A stretch of 60,120 bases of DNA from SIG424 sp045546695 (GCA_045546695.1 JAZQDE010000002.1:1-60120); one strand, 5' to 3'. Positions 25,768 to 35,389 are shown, counted from the stretch's first letter. The notes: generated by a model not told the origin, from the sequence alone. A program made the numbers and translations.

Positions 25768-26615
25768 TGGAAGCGATTTTTGAAATGTTCAGCTACACTT
25801 TTATGATAAGAGCGCTCATCGTGGGTATTCTCGTTTCTTTATGCTCTTCACTTCTTGGTGTGCCGCTTGTGCTTAAAAAATATTCAATGATAGGCGACGG
25901 ACTGTCACACGTAGGCTTCGGCGCACTTGCGGTAGCGACTGCGATGAATGCTGCACCTATGAAAATTGCAATTCCCGTTGTGGTAATCGCTGCCATTATT
26001 TTACTTCGTGTAAATGAAAACAGTAAATTAAAAGGTGATGCGGCAATTGCGGTGATATCGACAGGTGCATTGGCAATAGGTGTTGTGATTATGTCGCTTG
26101 GCAACGGAAGTAACATAGATATATACAACTATATGTTCGGAAGTATTCTGGCTCTTAGTAAAAACGACGTTATAATCTCAGTTATATTGTCAGTAATTGT
26201 AATATTGATGTACATTTTCTTCTACGTGAAAATCTTTGCAGTGACGTTTGACGAGAGCTTTTCAAAAGCAACGGGCATAAGAACAGGAATTTACAACACA
26301 CTTACAGCTGTGCTGACTGCACTGACTATCGTGCTTGGAATGAGACTTATGGGCTCTTTGCTTATATCAGCGTTGATTATTTTCCCGGCTCTGTCTTCTA
26401 TGCGTGTATTCAAAAGCTTCAAGGGGACAGTAATATCGTCTGCGGTATTGTCGTGCGTGTGCTTTTTTACAGGTCTTGTAATATCATTTTTATACAGCAC
26501 ACCACCCGGAGCCAGTGTGGTGTGCGTGAATATCGGTGGTTTTATAATATATTTAATCGTTGGAAAATCAAAAGCTACGATTTTCAGATTGCAAAAGAGC
26601 CGTTCTCAAAAATGA
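25767..26615 (+). CDS. znuB: Zinc ABC transporter permease (ZnuB)
   Basis: ABC-3 family membrane permease. The 282 aa have about eight hydrophobic segments, and early motifs LVLKKYSMIGDGLSHVGFGALA (written in parts: KKYSMIGDGLSHVGFG) and the coupling region LTALTIVLGMRLMGSLLISALIIFPA are typical of ZnuB. The start overlaps znuC by one base. The last 32 nt overlap the convergent aminopeptidase gene, so their mRNAs are antisense at the 3' ends. Confidence 0.95.
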   Translation: MEAIFEMFSYTFMIRALIVGILVSLCSSLLGVPLVLKKYSMIGDGLSHVGFGALAVATAMNAAPMKIAIPVVVIAAIILLRVNENSKLKGDAAIAVISTGALAIGVVIMSLGNGSNIDIYNYMFGSILALSKNDVIISVILSVIVILMYIFFYVKIFAVTFDESFSKATGIRTGIYNTLTAVLTALTIVLGMRLMGSLLISALIIFPALSSMRVFKSFKGTVISSAVLSCVCFFTGLVISFLYSTPPGASVVCVNIGGFIIYLIVGKSKATIFRLQKSRSQK

Positions 26616-27831
26616 CAGTGGCTTCGTTGTTGGCATCATAACCAATAATTGACAAATCGTCAGTACCGACCATAAAGTCAACGTGCTCAAGAGAATAATT
26701 TATTCCTTTTTCTTTTAATTCGTCGCGGCTCATATCAAGACCGCCCTGGATACATGACGGATATGCCTCGCCGAGCGCAAAATGGCAGGAGGCATTTTCA
26801 TCAAACAAAGTATTGTAAAAAATTGTCTTCATGGCAGCGATAGGAGACTTCTTGTCAACCAGGGCAATTTCACCTAAAAACTGGGTCTCTTCATCGACAG
26901 AGAGCAGATTTTTAAGCGTATCATAACCTGTCTCGGCATAATAATCGACGATATAACCATCTTTATACTCGAAACCGAAATTATTGATAATATTTCCCAT
27001 ATAACTAAGCGGCATTGACGAAACAAGTTTACCGTTTATTTTTCTGTAATCAGGTGCGCAGAAAATCTCTTCTGTCGGCATATTTGCGATAAAATATGTG
27101 CCATTTGTTGCCACCTCGCCGGCGCCCATCCAGATATGATTTTCAGGCATGCCAACTGTGAAATCAGTGCCATTGCTGCTCTTGTAGTGAAGGTACTTAA
27201 ATTGCTTTTCATTAAGAAAAACACAACGCTCTGTAATTTTACGGCAATGTTCTTTCCAGGCATTTACAGGATCTGCAACAACGTTTGCGTTGGCGTCGAG
27301 AATTCTGACAGTCTTAAAGATAGCTTCTGTCAGCAGATCCATACTGTTTTCACAGGCGAACATCTTATTTGCCCATTTTTGTTCGGGAACAGCGATAATC
27401 GTCCAGCAACATTTATTGCCCATTATATATTCGTAATACTCAACAAGCGCTTTTGAGCGTGAAATAGCGTCGCGCTTAATCTTGTCAGGATCTGCCGGGG
27501 CAAAAATATCAGGGTCTTCGCCAAGAATTGTAATAAAACAGCCGCCCTTTTCACAATAGGAAAGACGTGAATCAACCTTCCATTGAGGCACTGAGTCAAA
27601 CATTTCAGGAGCTGCATATTCGTAGTTGATAAGCTGCGCCGGGTCGTCATTCCAGTGAATCTGAACCCAGCCGGCACCTTTTTCGTATGCGGCTTTTGCG
27701 ACCATACGGCCAAAAGGTGCGCAGTCAACAGGGCAGTTGACAACAACGTATTGACCTTTTTGCACGTTTACACCAATGCTGACTGTCAAATCTGCATATT
27801 TTTCAAATAAAGATTTATACTTTTCGTACAT
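26584..27831 (-). CDS. Aminopeptidase, M29 family
   Basis: Metallo-aminopeptidase of the AmpS/aminopeptidase T family, 415 aa as usual. The conserved metal-binding region is visible in order: GEVATNGTYFIANMPTEEIFCAPD (first Glu), FLGEIALVD (second Glu), SCHFALGEAYPSC (His and Tyr) and HVDFMVGTDDL (His and Asp). The N-terminus GVNVQKGQYVVVN is also typical. AGAGGTG precedes the ATG. It lies between two plus-strand units and shares its 3' end with znuB; no metal regulatory link is visible. Confidence 0.93.
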   Translation of the reverse strand: MYEKYKSLFEKYADLTVSIGVNVQKGQYVVVNCPVDCAPFGRMVAKAAYEKGAGWVQIHWNDDPAQLINYEYAAPEMFDSVPQWKVDSRLSYCEKGGCFITILGEDPDIFAPADPDKIKRDAISRSKALVEYYEYIMGNKCCWTIIAVPEQKWANKMFACENSMDLLTEAIFKTVRILDANANVVADPVNAWKEHCRKITERCVFLNEKQFKYLHYKSSNGTDFTVGMPENHIWMGAGEVATNGTYFIANMPTEEIFCAPDYRKINGKLVSSMPLSYMGNIINNFGFEYKDGYIVDYYAETGYDTLKNLLSVDEETQFLGEIALVDKKSPIAAMKTIFYNTLFDENASCHFALGEAYPSCIQGGLDMSRDELKEKGINYSLEHVDFMVGTDDLSIIGYDANNEATVIFENGSFAI

Positions 27832-27907
27832 AATTACACCTCTGTTCAGTTATATGACTCAATAGTATCATAAAACTGCGCTACTTCAAAGTGAAAAGAA
27901 AAAAACA

Positions 27908-27971
27908 TTGCACGAGTTAGGTGGGTATGCTATACTCATTTATCGGTATAGACAGTTTTTACTAAAGATAA
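27908..27971 (+). promoter_or_regulatory. murA promoter and TTTTTACTAAAGA leader motif
   Basis: TTGCAC (27908-27913), 17 nt and TGCTATACT (27928-27936) make a strong extended -10 promoter. Transcription would start near 27943. The leader then contains TTTTTACTAAAGATAA (27956-27971), nearly identical to the repeats in the dnaA leader and at the same distance from the start codon. Confidence 0.7.
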
Positions 27972-27995
27972 AAATTCAAGATGGATGTGTTTTAA

Positions 27996-29285
27996 TTGAG
28001 TAAATTTGTTATTACGGGTGGTAAACCTCTTAGAGGAGAGATAACAGTAAGTGGTAGTAAAAACGCAGCAGTTGGTATTTTGCCGGCTGTTTTACTTGCT
28101 GACGCCCCTTGCATTATAGAAAATGTTCCAAATATATCTGATGTCAACGTAATGCTTGACATTTTATGTAAATTAGGCGCTACTTGTGAGCGTATTTCCG
28201 GCGACGTTGTCAGAATTGACCCTACCGGAGTGACTTCACATGAAGCTACTTTTGATGAGATGGCAAGACTCAGGGGCTCTTACTATTTTATGGGAGCTTT
28301 ACTGGGTAAATTTGGCAAAGCGGTTGTAGCACAGCCCGGTGGATGTCAGCTCGGCACAAGACCTATTGACCAGCATCTTAAAGGTTTCCAGGCTCTGGGG
28401 GTATCTATTGAAGAAGGCTATGACAGAATCTCGTTCAATGCAAAAAAAGAAGATTCTTTTCTTATTGGCAGCAATATATATCTTGACGTTGTTTCCGTTG
28501 GCGCAACTATAAACCTTATGATTGTTGCGTGTCGTGCTTCGGGACAGACAATTATTGAAAACTGCGCAAAAGAACCGCATGTTGTTGACGTGGCAAACTT
28601 CCTTAACTCAATGGGAGCAAAGATTCGCGGTGCGGGCACAGATACTATAAAAATCACAGGCGTACCTCACATGAGAGGCGGCATTACATATTCAATTATT
28701 CCTGACCAGATTGAGGCAGGTACATTTCTTATTGCCGGCGCAGCTACAGGCGGCGATCTGACGGTCCGCAACATTATTCCTAAGCATCAGGAGGCACTTA
28801 CTGCCAAGCTTCAGGAGATGAACGTAGGCATAGAAGAGGGCGAAGACTGGATTCGTGTATACTTTGATGGCCCTATTTGCGCAGCACAAGTGAAAACATC
28901 GCCTTATCCGGGCTTCCCGACAGACCTTCAGCCTCAAATTTCTGTTTTGCTGTCGATTGCAGACGGAATGAGCAAAGTTACTGAAAATGTTTCAGACAGT
29001 CGTTTCCATTATATAGAAGAAATAAAGAGAATGGGCGCAGAGATTACGGTCGCAGGCAAGATGGCTCTCATAAGCGGCAAACAGAAGTACAGAGCAGCAT
29101 CAGTAAGATGCCATGACTTAAGAGCCGGAGCAGCGCTTGTTATAGCAGGACTTGTTGCATACGGACAGACGTATGTTCACGATATTCACCTCATCGACAG
29201 AGGTTACGAGAATCTTGAGGGCAAACTCTCATCAGTAGGCGCAGATATTTTCAGAATTGTATCAAACGACAGCGGGGAGAATTAA
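27996..29285 (+). CDS. murA: UDP-N-acetylglucosamine 1-carboxyvinyltransferase MurA
   Basis: First committed enzyme of peptidoglycan synthesis, adding enolpyruvate to UDP-GlcNAc. The 429 aa carry the early GSKNAA motif (20-25), the catalytic Cys117 in PGGCQLGTRP (the fosfomycin target), and the C-terminal RAGAALVIAGLVA and DRGYE segments. Translation starts at TTG 27996 (MSKFVITGG); no better start exists, and the SD is weak (GATGG). The leader shares a motif with dnaA. It heads a cluster with rlmH and ispE at 2-nt spacings. Confidence 0.95.
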   Translation: MSKFVITGGKPLRGEITVSGSKNAAVGILPAVLLADAPCIIENVPNISDVNVMLDILCKLGATCERISGDVVRIDPTGVTSHEATFDEMARLRGSYYFMGALLGKFGKAVVAQPGGCQLGTRPIDQHLKGFQALGVSIEEGYDRISFNAKKEDSFLIGSNIYLDVVSVGATINLMIVACRASGQTIIENCAKEPHVVDVANFLNSMGAKIRGAGTDTIKITGVPHMRGGITYSIIPDQIEAGTFLIAGAATGGDLTVRNIIPKHQEALTAKLQEMNVGIEEGEDWIRVYFDGPICAAQVKTSPYPGFPTDLQPQISVLLSIADGMSKVTENVSDSRFHYIEEIKRMGAEITVAGKMALISGKQKYRAASVRCHDLRAGAALVIAGLVAYGQTYVHDIHLIDRGYENLEGKLSSVGADIFRIVSNDSGEN

Positions 29286-29287
29286 TT

Positions 29288-29752
29288 ATGCTCCGCATAA
29301 GCATAATTTGTGTTGGTAAAATTAAAGAAAAATACATGCAGGAGGCAATAGCAGATTATTGCCTTCGTTTGTCAAAATATGTAAAAATATCAATCACCGA
29401 AGTTCCGGAAGATCAAAACAGCGATACGTCCAAAAGAATTGAAGCAGAATGTGATGCGATGATACGCAAAACACCGGCCGACGCATATAAAATCGTACTC
29501 GATCTTAAGGGAAAAGAACTTACTTCGGAACAATTGGCTGCACAGCTGGAAAAAATCCCGCTGCAAGGCTTTTCACATATCGTATTTTACATAGGGGGCT
29601 CAGACGGACTTTCTGACAAAATCAGGAAGACGGCCGATGGCTCTTTTTGTATGTCAAAACTTACATTTACACATCAGATGGCAAGACTTATTCTGTCAGA
29701 GCAGATATACAGGGCTATGAAAATAAACAGCGGGGAAAAATACCATAAATAA
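29288..29752 (+). CDS. rlmH: 23S rRNA (pseudouridine1915-N3)-methyltransferase RlmH
   Basis: SPOUT methyltransferase acting on Psi1915 of 23S rRNA. The 154-aa length is close to the usual 155-160. It begins with VGKIKEKYMQEAIADY and has the SAM-binding knot segment FYIGGSDGLSDKI (about 99-111), followed by the conserved C-terminal EQIYRAMKINSGEKYHK. Two bases separate it from murA and two from ispE, suggesting one transcript. Confidence 0.95.
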   Translation: MLRISIICVGKIKEKYMQEAIADYCLRLSKYVKISITEVPEDQNSDTSKRIEAECDAMIRKTPADAYKIVLDLKGKELTSEQLAAQLEKIPLQGFSHIVFYIGGSDGLSDKIRKTADGSFCMSKLTFTHQMARLILSEQIYRAMKINSGEKYHK

Positions 29753-29754
29753 CC

Positions 29755-30639
29755 ATGAAATTATTTGAAAGAGTTGAGCTGAGAGCAAATGCAAAAGTGA
29801 ATCTGTCTCTGGATATTATTGGGGTTCGCCCCGATGGTATGCACGAGGTCGAGACTGTCATGCATATGGTAAACCTCAACGATCTTGTCACTTTTGAACG
29901 CAAAAATGAAGAAACCGGCGACCGCCGCATTATTATAACGTCAAACCGGAACTTTATTCCTACCGGTGAAAAGAATCTGGCATACCGTGCGGCAGTAAAG
30001 GTTCTGGAAGATTATCCCAATAGAAAAGATCAGATTAATATTCATATTCAAAAAAGAATTCCTGTAGGAGCCGGCCTCGGAGGCGGCTCAAGCGACGCAG
30101 CTGCGACGATAAAAGGAATCAATTCTCTGTTAAAACTTGGTATGTCCGATAAGCGGATGTCAGAATGTGCGGCCTCGATTGGCTCTGACGTTCCTTTTCT
30201 GCTTGGAAAAGGCGCCTGCCTTGCGACAGGGACCGGCACAGACCTTAAAAAAATACCTTCATTGAAAAATGTTGGTGCGGTACTGGTAAATCCCGGGATT
30301 TTCGTCAGCACAAAAGACGTATATGCGCTGTATGATACGTGTGATATCCCGGAAGAAGCTCATCCGGACACAAGGAAATTAATCGATGCGATGGCAAGAA
30401 ATGATTACGACACGCTGATAAAAGAAATGAAAAACGTTCTGGAGATACCGGTTTTCAGAATGTATCCGCAGATAGCTCAGCTCAAAGAAGAATTAAAACA
30501 GGGCGGCTGCGATACAGCACTTATGTCCGGCAGCGGATCTACTGTTTATGGATTGTCTGAGAATTACAAGCTGCTGGAAAAAATTAAGAGTCACTATATA
30601 GAAAAAGGGTACAAAGCATTCGTCGTTAATTTTATCTGA
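29755..30639 (+). CDS. ispE: 4-diphosphocytidyl-2-C-methyl-D-erythritol kinase IspE
   Basis: GHMP-family kinase of the MEP isoprenoid pathway. The 294 aa show the N-terminal ANAKVNLSLDI motif, the ATP-binding PVGAGLGGGSSDAAATI segment (about 103-119) and the C-terminal GGCDTALMSGSGSTVYGL. The length is near the family norm. It is the last gene of the murA-rlmH-ispE run; ypeB follows after 71 nt, probably as a separate unit. Confidence 0.95.
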   Translation: MKLFERVELRANAKVNLSLDIIGVRPDGMHEVETVMHMVNLNDLVTFERKNEETGDRRIIITSNRNFIPTGEKNLAYRAAVKVLEDYPNRKDQINIHIQKRIPVGAGLGGGSSDAAATIKGINSLLKLGMSDKRMSECAASIGSDVPFLLGKGACLATGTGTDLKKIPSLKNVGAVLVNPGIFVSTKDVYALYDTCDIPEEAHPDTRKLIDAMARNDYDTLIKEMKNVLEIPVFRMYPQIAQLKEELKQGGCDTALMSGSGSTVYGLSENYKLLEKIKSHYIEKGYKAFVVNFI

Positions 30640-30710
30640 TAAAAGTTGCATAATTAACGTTTGTCCTGCATATGATATTTTACGAAACGTATCAGCGAAA
30701 GGATAAACTC

Positions 30711-32096
30711 ATGGAAAATAAAGATTATATATATAAAAATGAAAGAAAAGCTCCGATGAGTAATATTGTAAAAAATACAATAGCAGCGACTCTGATGGGG
30801 CTTGTTATTGTATCTCTGGCAGTTTATGGGATTTTTTTCAGTGTAAAGAGCCGTAAACAGGAGATAATGCTCCAGAATTATGCACAGCATTCTTTCATAA
30901 ATATGATGGATTACGTTCACTCTGTTGAAGATTGCCTTTTTATGGCAATGGTTTGCTCTTCTCCTGTACAAGCCATAGATTATTTATCTGAGGCAAGGCA
31001 ATATACAATGCTTGCAGAAGAAGATTTGTGCAATCTGCCGATAGATGAATCGTCGCAAGAGCAAATATCCCATTATCTGGTAACACTAAATGATATATCA
31101 GGCACCATAAGCAGGCAACTTGCAGACGGAGTTGCTTTGTCTGATGATGAAAATAAAATGCTTGAAGTGATGTATGGATATTGTCAGGATTTGTCAGGTG
31201 CTCTTGGGTGTATTCATGATGATTTGCTCACCGGAAGTAGCTCGTGGAAGGATATCACCAAAAAAAGCAAGAATATTACACATGACAGGCTCCTTGCAGA
31301 ACAAAACGTAAATCTTAAGAGACTGGCAGAGCCGTTTTCTGACATGCCGGCATTTGAATATAATGGAAAATATTCTTCCCATATCTGTAATATTGAGCCT
31401 AAGGGTCTCAGTGGAGAAGAAATAACAAAAGAAGAGGGAGAAAAGATTGTAAGGCAGCTACTTTATAATTCCGGGGAAGCATATACCGACGTTCAATGTA
31501 TGGGAGAGCATCTTGCAGAAAATATTAGCGTGTTTTGCTATAACGTCACACGCAAAGACGACAAAAATTATTACGCATCAATTGATATAACAAAGCAGGG
31601 CGGCATGTTGTGCAATATGGTAATTTCCGGTAAAAACGCAGAGGCTGTTATCAGTTTGCAGGAAGCGGAAGAAATTGGTAAAAACTTCCTGGCAGAAAAC
31701 GGATACAAGGATATGGAGGTCGTTTCTTCAAAAGAGCAGGGAAACGAAGCCGATATAAACTACGTATACGTAAAAGATGACATATTTTACTATCCTGATA
31801 TGTGTAAAGTAAGGATTTCATTGTCAGACGGAAAGGTGACAGGCTTCGATGCTCATAATTATCTGTGCTGCCATGAAGGCAGATATCTGAAAACGCCGGA
31901 ATTCACTATTGAAGAAGGCAGGGAAAAGCTGGATGAAAGAATTGAAGTTATTGACAGCCGGCACGCCGTTATTTTCACAGAATACAAGGCTGAAAAACAG
32001 GTTTATGAGTATAAATGTCTTGCAATGGGACGAGAATTCTACGTGTGCGTGGACGTTGACAGCAAAGAAGTAACAGACGGACGTCTGGAAATATAA
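30711..32096 (+). CDS. ypeB: Germination protein YpeB
   Basis: YpeB normally stabilises and localises the spore cortex-lytic enzyme SleB. The best start is the ATG at 30711 after AAAGG (461 aa); an ATG at 30672 lacks an SD. One transmembrane helix (about 20-42) is followed by a long helical region (about 50-190) and C-terminal PepSY/YPEB-type repeats, including EITKEEGEKIVRQLLY, ISLQEAEEIGKNFLAENGY and FTIEEGREKLDER. sleB, the usual neighbour, is absent. Its presence suggests an endospore-forming lineage. Confidence 0.88.
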   Translation: MENKDYIYKNERKAPMSNIVKNTIAATLMGLVIVSLAVYGIFFSVKSRKQEIMLQNYAQHSFINMMDYVHSVEDCLFMAMVCSSPVQAIDYLSEARQYTMLAEEDLCNLPIDESSQEQISHYLVTLNDISGTISRQLADGVALSDDENKMLEVMYGYCQDLSGALGCIHDDLLTGSSSWKDITKKSKNITHDRLLAEQNVNLKRLAEPFSDMPAFEYNGKYSSHICNIEPKGLSGEEITKEEGEKIVRQLLYNSGEAYTDVQCMGEHLAENISVFCYNVTRKDDKNYYASIDITKQGGMLCNMVISGKNAEAVISLQEAEEIGKNFLAENGYKDMEVVSSKEQGNEADINYVYVKDDIFYYPDMCKVRISLSDGKVTGFDAHNYLCCHEGRYLKTPEFTIEEGREKLDERIEVIDSRHAVIFTEYKAEKQVYEYKCLAMGREFYVCVDVDSKEVTDGRLEI

Positions 32097-32100
32097 AAAA

Positions 32101-32130
32101 ACCGGCCGCATCAGGACGGCCGGTAAATTT
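32101..32130. terminator. Bidirectional terminator
   Basis: ACCGGCCG (32101-32108) and CGGCCGGT (32117-32124) form a perfect 8-bp GC-rich stem with an 8-nt loop. A-tract upstream and T-tract downstream allow termination of ypeB and of the opposing MBL gene. Confidence 0.9.
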
Positions 32131-32139
32131 TTATATAAA

Positions 32140-33021
32140 TTATTTAACTTCAACTGAATACTTTTCAATCTTATCAAAATCGAAAGGCAGGTCGCATTTT
32201 ACTGTGCCGTGAATACCTGCAACGAGATTGTATTCAACACCCATATCGTGCATCCAGGTGCGGACTTCAAGCGTGCGGAGATTGCCATTGCGGTTATCGT
32301 ATACCCACGTAGGTGCAGGCCACAGGCACATTTTCGGGTTGATTGCCTGATAAACGTCAAGGTCAACGCCGCTCTGACCGTGGTGAGCCATCTGGCAAAC
32401 GTCACTTTTGAGGCTGCTGCCATATTTATCCAGAAGTCTCTTGCCTGCATTTATGTAGCAGTCGCCAAGGAAAATAATACGTTGGCCATCAACGGTGAGC
32501 AGGAAAACACTGGAAGTATCATTGATATTATTTGCTGTCTCTGCCGGATCCATAACGAGCAGAACTTCCAGAGTACAATCTTCGTCGAGCTCAAACTTAT
32601 CGCCTTCAAAACATGTCTTTGTGTTGGCTGCTTTGAGGCTGCCCTCTCCAAAAATAGAATCGTAAGCTTTTTCAAACGGATCGTATACGAAATATGAATT
32701 GCCCTTTTCAACTCTCGACATAAAATCTCTGCTCGGGAAGTTGAAATACACTTTTTTCACAGTGATATCGCTACCAAATTTTTCAATAAGAGCAGCAAAA
32801 GAAGTCATATGGTCTTCGTGCATGTGTGTAAAGAACCATGCGTCAATCACAGGATGGTCAGTGCCTGATACCTCTTTGAGATAATCCATAAAGAAAGTAA
32901 TGTCCTCTCCTAAATAGCCACCGTCAATAACGACGATTTTGCCATTTTTTGTGCGGATAACGTAAGACATCATCAGGTCCATAAGTGAATTTGTAATCTG
33001 GTATATACAAGCTTTATTCAT
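32140..33021 (-). CDS. MBL-fold metallohydrolase, ComEC-like domain
   Basis: Metallo-beta-lactamase-fold protein with the metal motif FFTHMHEDHMT (HxHEDH), the later IIFLGDC and the AHHGQSG segment typical of ComEC-type MBL domains. GGAGG lies eight bases before the ATG at 33021 (293 aa); an in-frame TTG upstream is less likely. No membrane or signal segment is seen, so it is probably cytoplasmic. It is clearly related to the protein at 50703-51590 (shared YG..LKSD..Q..HHG segment). Substrate unknown. Confidence 0.8.
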   Translation of the reverse strand: MNKACIYQITNSLMDLMMSYVIRTKNGKIVVIDGGYLGEDITFFMDYLKEVSGTDHPVIDAWFFTHMHEDHMTSFAALIEKFGSDITVKKVYFNFPSRDFMSRVEKGNSYFVYDPFEKAYDSIFGEGSLKAANTKTCFEGDKFELDEDCTLEVLLVMDPAETANNINDTSSVFLLTVDGQRIIFLGDCYINAGKRLLDKYGSSLKSDVCQMAHHGQSGVDLDVYQAINPKMCLWPAPTWVYDNRNGNLRTLEVRTWMHDMGVEYNLVAGIHGTVKCDLPFDFDKIEKYSVEVK

Positions 33022-33149
33022 ATATAAAACCTCCAAAAAATATTGGCACGATTATACCACAAATGCCGGTGAAAAAATAGCTTGAATATATTTTTATTTG
33101 GTATTAACATAGGTAAAAAATCATATATAGCAAAGAAGGAGGAATATAA

Positions 33150-34142
33150 ATGAATATTGCGCATACAGTTTTTGACACGCCGATACACGAACTTACTGTT
33201 CCGGTGGATAATTATGAATATAATGGAAATAAATTTTACATAAAAAGGGATGACCTTCAGCCCTTTTCTTTTGGTGGAAATAAAGTAAGAATTGCGCAGA
33301 AAGTTATTCTTGATATGCAGGCAAAAGGTAAAAACTGCCTTATTACTTATGGAAATATCAGATCAAATCTCTGCAGAACAACTTCCAATTTCTGCCGTGC
33401 ATTGAACATTCCGTGTTACGTAATCTCTGTGCTTGACGATGACCACGGATGCACAAAGGCATTTAACGGCTCGATGGTGCGCAGTTTCGGCGCGACTGTC
33501 GTTACGTGCGCAAAGGCCGACGTGCCGGAGATTGTGGAAAAACTTAAAGCGGACCTCATCGCCCAGGGCCTTAACCCCTATTATATTAAAGACGACGAAG
33601 CAGAAGTGGCATCCTGCCGCGCATACATTGACACGTATGGCGAGATTGACAGATATCAGATTGATACAGGCTGTCATTTTGACTATATTTTCCAGGCATC
33701 AGGCAGTGGCACGACGCAAGCCGGCATGATTATCGGCAAACTTCTTTCTCCGCACTACGGACAGGCAGGTCTTCCTGATCCGAAAATTGTCGGCATTTCA
33801 ATCTCTCGTGCGTATCAAAGGGGCGTTGACATGCTCAATCTTCACCTTGACAGAGTTTTCAAGGATATGGGAATCACAGTTGACAGTGAAAAAATCGCAA
33901 AAGAGATTAATTTCACAGATAAATATGTGCTCGGTGGGTACAGTTTGTCTAACGAAGACGTTGATAACATCTGCGCGGACATGGTTAAGTACAATGGTAT
34001 CGAATGTGATCAGACATATACCGGTAAAGCCTTTAATGGTATGATTAATTACATCAAAGACAACGATATCAAAAATTCCAATATTTTGTTTATACATACA
34101 GGCGGTTTGCCATTATTCTTTGATTATCTCAGAGATAAATAA
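33150..34142 (+). CDS. PLP-dependent enzyme, D-cysteine desulfhydrase/ACC deaminase family
   Basis: Fold-type II PLP enzyme of 330 aa. The Schiff-base Lys45 lies in FGGNKVR, with YIKRDDLQPFSFGGNK the family signature. The PLP phosphate loop is ASGSGTTQAGM (about 188-198) and the C-terminal HTGGLPLFF matches ACC deaminase/D-Cys desulfhydrase proteins. Substrate choice among D-cysteine, ACC or other amino acids cannot be decided from sequence. AGGAGG precedes the ATG. Its stop is only 5 nt from the convergent neighbour, with no clear terminator. Confidence 0.8.
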   Translation: MNIAHTVFDTPIHELTVPVDNYEYNGNKFYIKRDDLQPFSFGGNKVRIAQKVILDMQAKGKNCLITYGNIRSNLCRTTSNFCRALNIPCYVISVLDDDHGCTKAFNGSMVRSFGATVVTCAKADVPEIVEKLKADLIAQGLNPYYIKDDEAEVASCRAYIDTYGEIDRYQIDTGCHFDYIFQASGSGTTQAGMIIGKLLSPHYGQAGLPDPKIVGISISRAYQRGVDMLNLHLDRVFKDMGITVDSEKIAKEINFTDKYVLGGYSLSNEDVDNICADMVKYNGIECDQTYTGKAFNGMINYIKDNDIKNSNILFIHTGGLPLFFDYLRDK

Positions 34143-34147
34143 TGGAA

Positions 34148-35389
34148 TTATTTACCATCAGAAACAGCAACTCTCAATAAAACAGCTTCTGCGGAGTTCA
34201 GCGTAATATCGTAACCCGCGTCGCTGTTTTGTTTTATATACGGCGAAGAATGAATACTTTCCCAACGCGATGTCTCGGGATTGAGCCACTGCAGGTTTTC
34301 TTTTATTGTCTTTGTTGTGAGAGTACTTGGCATATCGTCAAAAGAATTGCCGTTCATCAATAAAAACGAGCCGTTTTCATAGAAGCTAACGAGCATATCC
34401 CTGCCTCCGCTTATTTTTCCAAGCGCGCCGTGCGGCTCGTATTCAGGAACACCTATTGTATAAGACTTGGTATTAGTATTATCAATGCAGTAAACGCCGG
34501 TAACGTCAGTATTATAGAGAGCATTTCCAAGCACACGTGTCGTTTTGTTGGTTTTTTTCACATAATCGTAATGTGGCGTCGTCGTGCCGTCGCTCTCTAC
34601 CATCGCATCACTCCAGACAAAATTAGGATCTTCTGTCGGCAGTGAGAAGGTAAAAAATGACAGGGATTTATTACCGAAGAGCAATGAAAGGTTAGACTGC
34701 CATACTACTTCTGTGTATGAAACGTTGCTGTAGGGGCCGTGTTTGATAAGAAGAACGATAACACGGTTTTCTTTATTATATTTTTTACCAATAAGACGGG
34801 CGATTTCGTGATTTTCCAGATAAAGACCGCGGTGGCTGACAGTTTCTTCCTCTCCGAGCAAATCATAGTAGTCAAAACAAATATAGTCAGGGTCTGTCTT
34901 TTCACAGAAAGAACTCAGATATTCTTCGTAAGTGTCTGTGCCAAGCATTTCCGGCGGAGCATAGGTCGGAAGCAGATTCACGTAAGCCTTGATGCCCGGT
35001 GAAAAGCGATGAATCGCATCTGTAATCCTGCCGATGACGTCGAATTTAGCAGCGGCCGGCTCGTCGCAGATGATCCACTCCCTGATGTTGTCAAAATCTT
35101 TATAAAAATCAACGACTTCAGCGACGACCATGTCAACTTCTTCTTGCTGTGCGTCGTTGTAGTAAAGGTCTGAAATGCGGCCGTCTGAAACAGCGGCGTT
35201 CAGGCCGTGCTTTTTGAGAAGTGCAAGTGCCGTCTTGTTCATTTCATAGTCATAGGCAAAACGCTGCAGAGGCACTATGTCAAATCCGGCGTCTTTCATT
35301 TTGATAACGACGTCCTCTGTGAATTCAGAGGCGGAAGGGCCCCAGTAGTATGTGATGGAGTAGTCGGTGTCAGGAAAATAGTGATTCAT
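34148..35389 (-). CDS. TIM-barrel glycosidase-like protein
   Basis: The 413 aa begin YSITYYWGPSASEFTEDV and contain EWIICDEPAAAKFDVIGRI (a DEP segment typical of an acid residue at a barrel strand end), YICFDYYDLL, and a C-terminal beta-rich region (about 330-410) like the domain after many glycosidase barrels. There is no signal peptide, so it would act inside the cell or on imported oligosaccharides. I do not recognise a specific family, and catalytic residues are a guess (Glu/Asp of the CDEP motif). It is monocistronic and divergent from rpmE. Confidence 0.6.
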   Translation of the reverse strand: MNHYFPDTDYSITYYWGPSASEFTEDVVIKMKDAGFDIVPLQRFAYDYEMNKTALALLKKHGLNAAVSDGRISDLYYNDAQQEEVDMVVAEVVDFYKDFDNIREWIICDEPAAAKFDVIGRITDAIHRFSPGIKAYVNLLPTYAPPEMLGTDTYEEYLSSFCEKTDPDYICFDYYDLLGEEETVSHRGLYLENHEIARLIGKKYNKENRVIVLLIKHGPYSNVSYTEVVWQSNLSLLFGNKSLSFFTFSLPTEDPNFVWSDAMVESDGTTTPHYDYVKKTNKTTRVLGNALYNTDVTGVYCIDNTNTKSYTIGVPEYEPHGALGKISGGRDMLVSFYENGSFLLMNGNSFDDMPSTLTTKTIKENLQWLNPETSRWESIHSSPYIKQNSDAGYDITLNSAEAVLLRVAVSDGK

